10,408 nucleotides of DNA from Thiomargarita sp. Its GTDB lineage: Bacteria; Pseudomonadota; Gammaproteobacteria; Beggiatoales; Beggiatoaceae. The notes below the pieces were generated by a model. It saw nothing but the letters and a program-made list of their open reading frames with translations, was not told the origin of the DNA and made no database searches. Shown here one piece after another: positions 1 through 5,685 of the stretch. The stretch is from NCBI GenBank assembly GCA_020721025.1, contig DYNO01000022.1:14332-24739 (forward strand), read 5' to 3'. Within the stretch, counting starts at the first letter, position 1, and each line of letters opens with the position of its first letter. The translations under genes were made by a program, and so were the position numbers.

Positions 1-315
1 TGGAATACATTCCGTGAGATAGCGTTCAGCGGGGAATTTACATATTTTATCTTTGCGATATTGGGCGAGTACCGTTAATGATAGCAGTAGCAAGGTAATG
101 AATGCCACAGGTAACACCGCCTTACGCACCAAATTTGCGCCAATGTTGCCCACGTATGAAAGGATTGAAAAAATTCCATACGATATGATGACGATAGTAA
201 CCAAGACAACCAATGATTTAGATAAACCTTCAAGAGATGTGTCTATGAAAATCTGTTGGAGAAAGTCCACTGTCCAATCCCAACATTCAGTGCAGTTATT
301 TTCAAACATGAGCAT
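1..315 (-). CDS. Unrecognised small membrane protein, N-terminal part only
   Basis: An open frame on the minus strand starts at an ATG at 315 (or the in-frame ATG at 309) and runs off the left edge without a stop, giving at least 105 codons. The start at 309 has a GAGA six bases upstream and may be the real one. The product begins MLMFENNCTECWDWTVDF, an acidic, Cys/Trp-rich head. Two hydrophobic stretches follow at about residues 33-53 (LSKSLVVLVTIVIISYGIF) and 66-85 (AVLPVAFITLLLLSLTVLAQ), then a Lys/Cys-containing segment. This reads as an inner-membrane protein with two or more helices. I do not recognise the family. A 115-codon plus-strand frame over the same stretch lacks these regular hydrophobic segments and looks like a shadow. 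The gene is separated from the next upstream gene by a repeat copy, so it is probably its own unit. Confidence 0.55.
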   Translation of the reverse strand, partial: MLMFENNCTECWDWTVDFLQQIFIDTSLEGLSKSLVVLVTIVIISYGIFSILSYVGNIGANLVRKAVLPVAFITLLLLSLTVLAQYRKDKICKFPAERYLTECIP

Positions 316-376
316 TCTCGAAAGATTACAAAATCAGCGGATTATTGAACGTGTTGTCAATAGATTAAAACTATTT

Positions 377-430
377 TTATCTGTAAAATCAATAAGTTGA
401 AATCCAAATTTTAAAACTGTCTGAACGGTT
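377..430 (-). repeat. Dispersed intergenic repeat, copy A
   Basis: This spacer copy contains AAAATCAATAAGTTG (385-399) and TTAAAACTGTCT (411-422). Both modules recur in the same order and orientation in copy B (8079-8093 and 8140-8151). Just upstream, TCAATAGATTAAAA (357-370) is identical over 14 bases to 8330-8343 in copy C. It lies in the 5' region of the left-edge gene, outside any coding frame. Confidence 0.6.
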
Positions 431-486
431 GATCAGGGTAATGAGTGAGATTAAATCAGGGGGGATAGTTAAATTTTGTTGTTTAA

Positions 487-990
487 TCAAACTTTTATTT
501 GAGTCAACATCATCGCCGCAATCATCCCGCTGATCATACCAAAAATAAATGCGGCTGTCATTAACACCGGGAGGAGGTGAAAAATGCCGTCATGGTGAAT
601 AAATAGTTGATAAGCAACGATAAATTGAACTAACATGTGCATCATTGCCGCTGCCACGCTGTAACCCAAGGCACTGCACCCCCGCCCCGGCAATTGTGCT
701 AATAAAATCAAGCAACTGGTACTGGCTAACGCGCCGCTTAAACTCATGATAAAAGTTGGAGATAAAAAGGTGCCAATCAGTAAACTCCCCGCGATTACGC
801 GCAACAAATTCACCCAAGCTGCGATTTTCCATCCAAATTTTACCAACACGACAATTGTAATCACGTTGGCTAATCCCGGTTTCACGCCCGGCAACGGCGA
901 CGGTAACGCACTTTCGGCAATGTGAATGGTGATCGCCAACGCAGTAAACCATGCAATTCGATGGTCATCCCGGGTGGTTAGCATCTGCAT
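487..990 (-). CDS. Gx transporter family / heptaprenyl diphosphate synthase component I-like membrane protein
   Basis: A 167-residue, strongly hydrophobic protein with about five membrane segments (roughly residues 12-28, 40-60, 62-100, 107-131 and 138-162). The diagnostic stretch is LPSPLPGVKPGLAN (29-42), characteristic of the Hpre_diP_synt_I / Gx transporter family. These are small proteins resembling ECF-transporter S components and are often mis-named heptaprenyl diphosphate synthase subunit I. Related proteins occur near quinone- or flavin-linked electron transfer genes in other bacteria (family knowledge), but no such neighbours are visible here. The ATG at 990 begins directly after the corA TAA (991-993) with no gap, and an AAAGG lies about 10 bases upstream inside the corA end. 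Translation is therefore probably coupled to corA. A second ATG at 984 is an alternative start. The substrate is unknown. Confidence 0.8.
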   Translation of the reverse strand: MQMLTTRDDHRIAWFTALAITIHIAESALPSPLPGVKPGLANVITIVVLVKFGWKIAAWVNLLRVIAGSLLIGTFLSPTFIMSLSGALASTSCLILLAQLPGRGCSALGYSVAAAMMHMLVQFIVAYQLFIHHDGIFHLLPVLMTAAFIFGMISGMIAAMMLTQIKV

Positions 991-1899
991 TTATAAAAAA
1001 CCTTTGCGTTTGAACCAGATGAATAAGGTCGCGGTAATTCCTAACATGATGAGCCACACGTAAAAGTAACCATATTGCATTTCGAGTTCGGGCAGATAGC
1101 GAAAATTCATGCCGTAAACACCGACAATAAACGTGATGGGCATGAAAAAAACTGAGAAAACGGTTAGCACCCGCATCACTTCATTGGTTCGATTTGAGGT
1201 CAGCGAGACGTGTAAGTTAAGCAAATGATTGACATTTTCTGATAATTGTTCCGCGATAAACATCAATCGATGAGTATCGTCTTTAATATTTTGCAACAAT
1301 GGTGTGTGTTTTTCGGACACGGTGTTTAATTTTGCTAATACTTCTAGGGCAAGATGCAACATCCGTTGATACACTGAAATTTTGCGGCGTAATAGGTAGA
1401 TTTCTTGAAAACTGAGGTTAAACCCTTTGATTTTACGCATGAAAATTTTATTTTCAATTTCATCCAGCATTCCTTCCGCAGTATCCAATGGAACTTCATA
1501 CGAAATGGAAATCGCTTGTAGTAGGTCGCATAGAATTTGAAATTGTGTTGGGGAATCTAATGCGTTAGTTTGCCATTTCTGAAGAATTTCAGTGAGATAA
1601 TTTAATTCAACTCGATGGACGGTAATTAAAAAGTTGCTGCCCCAGAAAATCGCTAATTTGCGGGTCAAATCAAGCACATTACTTGCGTTTAATCGAGCTT
1701 TTTCATCGTAACCTCTTGCAATTATAAAGAATATATCGCCGATTTTTTCGTATTTTGGCAAGTGATTGGGTTGTAAGCAATCTTGAATTGAAGTCAGGTG
1801 AATTGCGTAGGTTTTTGCCAGTTGTTGCAATTCTTCACGTGAGGGTAGCACTACGTCTATCCATTTGAAATTATTGGTTTCTATGACAGTGTTGATCAT
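991..1899 (-). CDS. corA: CorA family Mg2+/Co2+ transport protein
   Basis: This 302-residue protein has CorA architecture. A cytoplasmic N-terminal alpha/beta domain (about 1-130) is followed by long helices (about 140-240). Two C-terminal membrane helices follow, TM1 at about 243-262 and TM2 at about 276-296. The signature YGMNF sits at the end of TM1 (GMN at 263-265) and is followed by the short periplasmic loop PELEMQYGY. A basic tail (KRKGFL) ends the protein. CorA forms a homopentameric, Mg2+-gated channel in the inner membrane, and the GMN motif forms the ion entry filter. The length is ordinary for the family. The ATG at 1899 has only a weak AAGAA upstream and overlaps the stop of a short proline-rich ORF (ATGA), suggesting coupled translation or leader-peptide control. 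Its last codon abuts the next gene, so the two are very likely co-transcribed. Whether Mg2+, Co2+, Ni2+ or Zn2+ is the physiological ion cannot be told from sequence. Confidence 0.93.
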   Translation of the reverse strand: MINTVIETNNFKWIDVVLPSREELQQLAKTYAIHLTSIQDCLQPNHLPKYEKIGDIFFIIARGYDEKARLNASNVLDLTRKLAIFWGSNFLITVHRVELNYLTEILQKWQTNALDSPTQFQILCDLLQAISISYEVPLDTAEGMLDEIENKIFMRKIKGFNLSFQEIYLLRRKISVYQRMLHLALEVLAKLNTVSEKHTPLLQNIKDDTHRLMFIAEQLSENVNHLLNLHVSLTSNRTNEVMRVLTVFSVFFMPITFIVGVYGMNFRYLPELEMQYGYFYVWLIMLGITATLFIWFKRKGFL

Positions 1900-1961
1900 G
1901 TTATTCTTGATGGCAGAGAATTGTTGAAACGCATCAATGGCGGTGGCGGTGGATAATTCAC
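1896..1961 (-). CDS. Candidate polyproline leader peptide of corA
   Basis: On the minus strand a GTG at 1961-1959 opens a 21-codon frame. It reads NYPPPPPLMRFNN near its start and ends in TGA at 1898-1896. Five consecutive proline codons (CCA/CCG alternating, 1938-1952) follow the third codon. The stop overlaps the corA ATG in an ATGA arrangement, as in translationally coupled genes. The Shine-Dalgarno for GTG is poor. An in-frame TTG at 1979, overlapping the stop of the upstream antiporter gene, could instead start it by reinitiation. Known enterobacterial Mg2+ transporter mRNAs carry short leader ORFs (MgtL for mgtA, CorL for corA), and proline codons in MgtL slow ribosomes when Mg2+ is low. 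Equating this ORF with those is inference. The frame could be chance, as (CCACCG)n is a simple repeat. Confidence 0.45.
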   Translation of the reverse strand: MNYPPPPPLMRFNNSLPSRIT

Positions 1962-1975
1962 GCTTCTATTTATTC

Positions 1976-2653
1976 TCAATAGGATTCTGATTCTGCTAGG
2001 GAAACCAAGAGTGCGGCTAATTCTGCGCCCACTTTTAAGCCAACTGCCATGTATAACAAGGGTAAACTGCCTGCGGAGATCAGTTCTCCCACAGTTCCTA
2101 CGCCGAACAAGGGGGCGAGAAAGTGACCTTGATTCAACAGGGCGAGTAAGCCAACCACGATAAATGTGATGCCGGCAAATCCTTCAATGATACTGCTGGT
2201 TCGATGATCGAGTGAATTTCCTACGGAAGCAAGCACGGGTAGAAAAAATGCGACGGCTAAAATCGCGCCTCCTTGAAAACCTCCGCCGGGAGTCAGGTGT
2301 CCGTGAATAATGATGTAACTTCCTGTTATGATGAGAAATGGGAATAAGACGAAACTTGCTGTGCGTAATATGAACCCAGCTTGAGGCGTGGTATTGATCC
2401 GTCCTCGTCCCAATACCATGCCGGCGGCGGTGGCAGCGACAAATAAAATGGTTAATTCGCCCAACGTGTCTAAACCGCGATATGCCAAGACGATGGATGT
2501 GACGATGTTGGCAGTGCCTATTTCCGCTGGGGCAATTTTTAGAATTTCCGCGCCCACCCGTCCCGTATCCAACGGTAAACTTTTGATCACGCTGGCTAAT
2601 AGTAAACCTAATCCAATCAGAAAAATTAAACTGGTCAATTGACGTAAGTTCAT
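1976..2653 (-). CDS. Mrp/Mbh-type cation antiporter subunit: MrpA C-terminal-like domain fused to MrpB (MnhB)
   Basis: A 225-residue membrane protein. I place the start at the ATG at 2653 because AGGAAG lies 8 bases upstream; longer frames from 2677 (TTG) or 2681 (another frame) are less convincing. Residues 7-25 form a first helix. Residues 50-82, with AYRGLDTLGELTIL, match the conserved tail of MrpA (MbhE-like domain). Residues 95-220 are the MnhB/MrpB domain, with the hallmark GHLTPGGGFQGG at 118-129 and further helices at about 132-146, 156-174 and 190-215. These subunits belong to multi-subunit Na+/H+ antiporters and to membrane-bound hydrogenases or respiratory complexes. They work only with partners (MrpA/D, C, E, F, G). 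None is present: mtnA is upstream and corA downstream. The gene is therefore either an orphan left from a larger operon or a subunit acting in trans. It reads towards corA across a 76-bp gap and may be co-transcribed with it. Confidence 0.85.
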   Translation of the reverse strand: MNLRQLTSLIFLIGLGLLLASVIKSLPLDTGRVGAEILKIAPAEIGTANIVTSIVLAYRGLDTLGELTILFVAATAAGMVLGRGRINTTPQAGFILRTASFVLFPFLIITGSYIIIHGHLTPGGGFQGGAILAVAFFLPVLASVGNSLDHRTSSIIEGFAGITFIVVGLLALLNQGHFLAPLFGVGTVGELISAGSLPLLYMAVGLKVGAELAALLVSLAESESY

Positions 2654-2690
2654 TTCGCGTTCTTCCTGTTGTTGCAATCATTTGGATGGT

Positions 2691-2735
2691 TTTAAAACTT
2701 TTGTCTGAATCGTGGTTTTCCTAATCAGACAAAAC
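2691..2735. repeat. Perfect 10-bp inverted repeat in the spacer between mtnA and the antiporter gene
   Basis: TTTTGTCTGA (2699-2708) and TCAGACAAAA (2725-2734) are exact reverse complements around a 16-base loop. They are preceded by TTTAAAAC, which resembles the TTAAAACTGTCTGAA module of repeat copy A. The T-rich outer ends lie on the 5' side on both strands, opposite to an intrinsic terminator, so a small repeat element or a cruciform/hairpin in the 5' leader of the antiporter gene is more likely than termination. Confidence 0.5.
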
Positions 2736-2784
2736 ATTCTGAAACTGCGTTTTATCTAAAAAATGATTCTCACGGGTGATTTTA

Positions 2785-3822
2785 TCAAAACCATTGGGAT
2801 AATTTATCACGCGTGGGTTGGTGCACTACCCCTTTTTCCGTGACGATAACATCCACAAGTTCGGCGGGAGTAACATCAAAAACGGGATTCCATACCACCA
2901 CATGATTTGCTGCAATGCGTTGACCATGACAGGAAACGACTTCAGTATCTGGACGTTGTTCAATTTCAATACTGTCACCGCTGTCTAATGTCGCATCAAG
3001 GGTGGAAATCGGCGCGACCACCATGAATTTTACACCATGATGCCGGGCTAATACCGCTAAACTGTAAGTGCCAATTTTATTTGCGACATCCCCATTCGCA
3101 GTAATCCGATCCGCACCCACAATCACCCAATCAATTTTACCCCGTTGCATCAAACTGGCAGCCACACTGTCGGCAATTAACGTGACAGGAATATTTTCTT
3201 GCATCAATTCCCACACGGTTAATCTTGAACCCTGCCACCACGGACGCGTTTCGTCAGCATACACTTGTACAACCTTGCCCGCCGCATAACCACTACGCAC
3301 CACGCCCAATGCGGTGCCATAACCGCCCGTTGCCAACGCCCCCGCATTACAATGGGTTAATACGCAACAGTTTTGAGGCAATAATGCCGCGCCCAATTCG
3401 CCCATCTTATAGTTCGCGGCAACGTCTTCTTGATGAATTTGTTGTGCTTCTGCCAATAAGATCGGCACGGGATCGTTGCTGATATGGGCAAAATTACTTT
3501 CCATGCGTTGCAATGCCCACATCAAATTGACAGCGGTTGGGCGGGCTAAAGCCAATTGTTGCAATGCGGGTTGAATCAGCGAGTGCCAACGTTGCGGATT
3601 TTGTTGATAAGCTGTTTTTGCTGCCAAAACAACCGCATAAGCCGCAGCAATCCCTATCGCCGGCGCACCTCGTACCACCATGTCTCGAATCGCTTGTGCC
3701 ACTTCAACAGCATCATCAAACGTGAGAAAAATCTGTTCATGCGGTAACTTGCGTTGGTCAAGTAGTTGTAATTGTTGATCTTGCCAGATGATGGCACGAA
3801 TAGAATCTTGTTGTAAGTTCAT
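2785..3822 (-). CDS. mtnA: S-methyl-5-thioribose-1-phosphate isomerase
   Basis: A 345-residue protein matching MtnA along its whole length. It isomerises 5-methylthioribose-1-phosphate to 5-methylthioribulose-1-phosphate in the cytosolic methionine salvage pathway, which recovers methylthioadenosine. The visible family marks are MVVRGAPAIG (48-57) near the substrate phosphate site, THCNAGALATGGYGTA (156-171) carrying the catalytic Cys158, VGADRITANGDVANKIGTY (235-253) with catalytic Asp238, and NPVFDVTP (312-319) near the C-terminus. This combination separates MtnA from the related eIF2B alpha/beta/delta proteins. Length is as expected for the family and all key residues are intact. The ATG at 3822 has no clear Shine-Dalgarno. 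No other salvage gene (mtnP, mtnB, mtnC, mtnD) is adjacent, so the rest of the pathway must be elsewhere or the enzyme may serve an alternative branch. Confidence 0.95.
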   Translation of the reverse strand: MNLQQDSIRAIIWQDQQLQLLDQRKLPHEQIFLTFDDAVEVAQAIRDMVVRGAPAIGIAAAYAVVLAAKTAYQQNPQRWHSLIQPALQQLALARPTAVNLMWALQRMESNFAHISNDPVPILLAEAQQIHQEDVAANYKMGELGAALLPQNCCVLTHCNAGALATGGYGTALGVVRSGYAAGKVVQVYADETRPWWQGSRLTVWELMQENIPVTLIADSVAASLMQRGKIDWVIVGADRITANGDVANKIGTYSLAVLARHHGVKFMVVAPISTLDATLDSGDSIEIEQRPDTEVVSCHGQRIAANHVVVWNPVFDVTPAELVDVIVTEKGVVHQPTRDKLSQWF

Positions 3823-3853
3823 AATGATGCGATGATGGATAGAATGGAAGTGA

Positions 3854-3900
3854 GATTATATTTTAAAATCAATTAGTTGGATGCAAAAAATCTGATACAC
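3854..3900 (-). repeat. Dispersed intergenic repeat, copy E
   Basis: AAAATCAATTAGTTG (3865-3879) differs by one base from the core of copy A. It lies in the 5' spacer of mtnA, in the same orientation as the other copies. Confidence 0.55.
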
Positions 3901-3969
3901 CACGTAAAATTCTACTAGATAGGGATTCAGTAAAGTCAATCCATTTTAAACAGTTTAGCAGTTCTAAAT

Positions 3970-4038
3970 GGTTTGGTGAATCAAACATGATTTTTTGATG
4001 ATTGGGAACTCCCAGTGATAATTTAGGAGAATCAAACC
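3970..4038. repeat. Nested palindromic element with a direct repeat
   Basis: GGTTTG (3970-3975) pairs with CAAACC (4033-4038). Inside this is a long imperfect hairpin centred on GGGAACTCCC (4006-4015) whose arms extend to about 10 bp with one mismatch. GAATCAAAC occurs twice in direct orientation (3978-3986 and 4029-4037). A 63-codon minus-strand frame (3869-4060) passes through the element and shows FDSP twice because of this repeat. I regard that frame as a by-product, not a gene. Confidence 0.45.
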
Positions 4039-4069
4039 TAATTGATTTCACAAGAATCATTTCTCAGTT

Positions 4070-4729
4070 TTAACGGTGTCCATACAACCGATACTCAATA
4101 AAATCATCCAGCGTATCGAATTGCAGAAATGGATTGTGAGAAATTTGTTCTTCCATCGTGGAAAATGGCGTGATCCCGTAGTTATGTCCGGGATAAATAA
4201 TGGTTTCTGGAGGGCAATTGTTGCGAAGTCGTTGTAATGAATAGAACATTTGCTTGGGATCACCGCCCGCCAAATCACACCGACCACATCCAGATACAAA
4301 TAAAGTATCTCCCGTCAAGAGAGAATCTCCCAGATGAAAACAAGCCGACCCTGGGGTGTGTCCGGGCGTGTGCCAGATTTTAATCTCTGTTTTTCCTAAA
4401 AAAATCGAATCGTTATCTTGGTGTAACCGAAACATTTCTGATCGCTTTCCCCAAAAATTTGCTTCAGCTTCCAACAAATGTACCTCAGCATGACAGTGAG
4501 AGAGCAATTCATCAAGATTATTAACGTGGTCGTAATGGCTGTGAGTTAATAAAACTTGACTGATTTCAAAACAATGATTTTCGCAGAAACGCAGCAGTTT
4601 ATCCACTTCCCACCCCGGATCGACTATCGCAACATGGTTGGTGCTATAATCTTGAATAATATAGACAAAATTTTCCATTCGCCCTACTTCTAAGGGATGG
4701 ATTGCGAAAGTTTCAACAGCGATGGTCAT
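4070..4729 (-). CDS. MBL-fold metallo-hydrolase, glyoxalase II-like (YcbL type)
   Basis: A 219-residue metallo-beta-lactamase-fold hydrolase with the full binuclear metal site. THSHYDHV gives His63, His65, Asp67 and His68; TPGHTPGS gives His124; GDTLF gives Asp141; and YPGHNYG gives His182. The segment SGCGRCDLAGGDPKQMF (146-162) and the short C-terminal end after the last His place it with the short glyoxalase II-like proteins (YcbL, ETHE1-related group) rather than full-length GloB, which has an extra C-terminal substrate-binding domain. The likely reaction is thioester hydrolysis, such as S-lactoylglutathione or a related glutathione or sulfur adduct, in the cytosol. The substrate is not determined by sequence. 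The ATG at 4729 is fixed by a strong AAGGGAGA four bases upstream and by a good promoter just beyond. It appears to be a single-gene unit, with a 247-bp repeat-rich spacer before mtnA. Confidence 0.88.
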   Translation of the reverse strand: MTIAVETFAIHPLEVGRMENFVYIIQDYSTNHVAIVDPGWEVDKLLRFCENHCFEISQVLLTHSHYDHVNNLDELLSHCHAEVHLLEAEANFWGKRSEMFRLHQDNDSIFLGKTEIKIWHTPGHTPGSACFHLGDSLLTGDTLFVSGCGRCDLAGGDPKQMFYSLQRLRNNCPPETIIYPGHNYGITPFSTMEEQISHNPFLQFDTLDDFIEYRLYGHR

Positions 4730-4765
4730 GAAATCTCCCTTGATGAAAATTTTTATTAACTTTTG

Positions 4766-4793
4766 AGTATAGCATATTTTCAGAAATTTTCAT
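4766..4793 (-). promoter_or_regulatory. Sigma70-type promoter with extended -10 for the MBL hydrolase gene
   Basis: Read on the minus strand, TGCTATACT is an extended -10 (TATACT at 4766-4771 with TG one base before). ATGAAA (4788-4793) makes a 4/6 match to -35 at 16-bp spacing. A transcript would begin near 4759, about 30 bases before the start codon, leaving room for the AAGGGAGA ribosome-binding site. Confidence 0.6.
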
Positions 4794-4869
4794 ATAGGTA
4801 GTTGCACGCATTTACAGATTATTTGCAACCCACTACAATGTGTCCAATGAGACTCGTAGAGAGTAATCA

Positions 4870-5061
4870 TCAAAAGTTTATTTTCGCAGGGTGTATCTGG
4901 CTTCCTAGTTGTCGGGTGCGTCCTGCGATGATTTTACCGAATTTTTCAGTCCATTTTAGTCCAGATGTGTCGTTAAGGTGCTTAAACTATTTTTGCCGTA
5001 AGTCCCGACGAGCTTCAGCGGGACTATAATCGCCCGTAATAGTAACGTAAGACTTGAGCAA
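4870..5061 (-). pseudogene. Broken coding-like frame inside a repeat element
   Basis: On the minus strand one reading frame runs from 5061 to a TGA at 4872-4870, with a single in-frame TAG at 4989-4987. Before the TAG it reads TGDYSPAEARRDLRQK. After it, 38 codons include NDTSGLKWTEKFGKIIAG and RTRQLGSQIHPAKINF. Both parts look protein-like, but there is no proper start codon or ribosome-binding site, and the first half is also a DNA palindrome. It may be a degraded gene or a mobile-element remnant, or the resemblance may be an accident of a repeat. I cannot name a family. Confidence 0.3.
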
Positions 5062-5084
5062 TCAAGCAGTTGCGAAAATAGTTT
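4984..5084. repeat. REP-like palindromic element bounded by inverted repeats
   Basis: AAACTATTTTTGC (4984-4996) and GCGAAAATAGTTT (5072-5084) are inverted copies matching at 12 of 13 positions. Between them are a hairpin AGTCCCG/CGGGACT (5001-5007 with 5019-5025, 11-base loop) and a small hairpin CTTGA-GCAA-TCAAG (5053-5066). The layout resembles a REP or small palindromic mobile element, or a folded RNA with a closing stem. No nearby transposase or reverse transcriptase explains it. The right end borders the Fur-box promoter. Confidence 0.5.
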
Positions 5085-5110
5085 GATACGACGGGAATAT
5101 CACTGATAAT
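5083..5110 (+). promoter_or_regulatory. Sigma70-like promoter overlapped by a Fur box
   Basis: TTGATA (5083-5088) and GATAAT (5105-5110) each match the consensus at 5 of 6 positions and are separated by 16 bp. Transcription would start near 5117 towards higher coordinates. No convincing protein frame begins within the next 400 bases, so the product would be an RNA. A TTGACA exists on the opposite strand (5141-5136), but it lacks a good -10. Confidence 0.5.
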
Positions 5111-5123
5111 CATTCTCATTCTC
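5105..5123. promoter_or_regulatory. Fur box
   Basis: GATAATCATTCTCATTCTC matches the 19-bp Fur consensus GATAATGATAATCATTATC at 15 positions. It covers the -10 and start region of the plus-strand promoter, the usual position for iron-dependent repression by Fe2+-Fur. Downstream (5150-5210) lie an AAGCT-GTT-AGCTT hairpin and a 10-bp stem CATCATTTAA/TTGAATGATG (5173-5182 with 5201-5210), which suggests a structured transcript. Confidence 0.55.
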
Positions 5124-5351
5124 TTTGTTAGTGATTGTCAATGGTTTAGAAGCTGTTAGCTTAGGACTCAAGCATCATTTAAGTTAGGTGACGTAAGTAT
5201 TTGAATGATGTTTAAATTTGTTGCTGTCGTGGAAAAAAATGATCATCAATCCCAGAGAGCGAAAACCAAGCACTGAGATTGATTGAACATTTTCTGTTTT
5301 AGCGTTGCCAATGTATTCAAAAGTTTGGCGGTTTCCCGCGATTGCTGACTT

Positions 5352-5381
5352 TTGACCGTCATTTTTTGGTTAAAATAGACT
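5352..5381 (+). promoter_or_regulatory. Candidate promoter of the structured RNA
   Basis: TTGACC (5352-5357, 5/6) and TAGACT (5376-5381, 4/6) lie 18 bp apart. The predicted start, about 5387-5389, coincides with the beginning of the segment that can pair with the 3' end of the RNA. Confidence 0.4.
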
Positions 5382-5386
5382 ACCAA

Positions 5387-5560
5387 GGTTTTTTAACAGT
5401 CAAGCCCGAATATATACCTGAATAATAAAGAATTCCATTTGCCAACTTCCCTAGCTGTGGATTGATTTTCTTTGAAGTTGGTATCGAATTAACCCAAGTT
5501 CATGACCACTCATTTTAAGTTGCTAGACCTCTCAAGTTGATATTTGAGGGGTCTTTTTTT
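5387..5560 (+). ncRNA. Candidate structured small RNA of about 175 nt, ending at an intrinsic terminator
   Basis: Between the promoter at 5352-5381 and a strong terminator at 5525-5560 there is no open frame, but there is clear base pairing. GGTTTTTTAAC (5387-5397) can pair with GTTGCTAGACC (5519-5529), leaving a small internal mismatch and closing the molecule end to end. Inside, CCAACTTC (5442-5449) pairs perfectly with GAAGTTGG (5474-5481). This is extended by a U-A pair and a G-U pair, then by AATTC (5431-5435) with GAATT (5486-5490). The size and end-closed shape resemble 6S RNA, but I do not see its conserved bases and the usual 6S neighbours are missing. It could also be the 3' part of a longer transcript from the Fur-box promoter. 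Confidence 0.45.
5525..5560 (+). terminator. Rho-independent terminator
   Basis: GACCTCTCAA (5526-5535) pairs with TTGAGGGGTC (5544-5553) as a 10-bp stem with one T-G wobble, followed directly by seven T (5554-5560). No protein gene on this strand ends just upstream, which implies a non-coding transcript. Confidence 0.85.
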
Positions 5561-5685
5561 CGCCGCGCAAATACAATCCACCCGCAACGATGACAACCAT
5601 TAATAATTTTACTACATTACCGCTGTTTGATATTTTGAGGGGAGAAAATGAAGGAAATCTGGTAAGAGATAAGCAGGAATAAATC

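Noticed and set aside
53..400. Plus-strand frame of 115 codons at the left edge
   Set aside because: The opposite strand over 1-315 encodes a better protein with two regular membrane helices, and the tail of this frame runs through repeat copy A.
3869..4060. 63-codon minus-strand frame as a true gene
   Set aside because: It lies inside palindromic repeats and its internal FDSP repeat is explained by the DNA direct repeat. There is no good ribosome-binding site.
4802..5029. 75-codon plus-strand frame ending in RRASAGL
   Set aside because: Its end is the translation of the 5001-5025 hairpin, there is no ribosome-binding site, and the other strand looks at least as protein-like.
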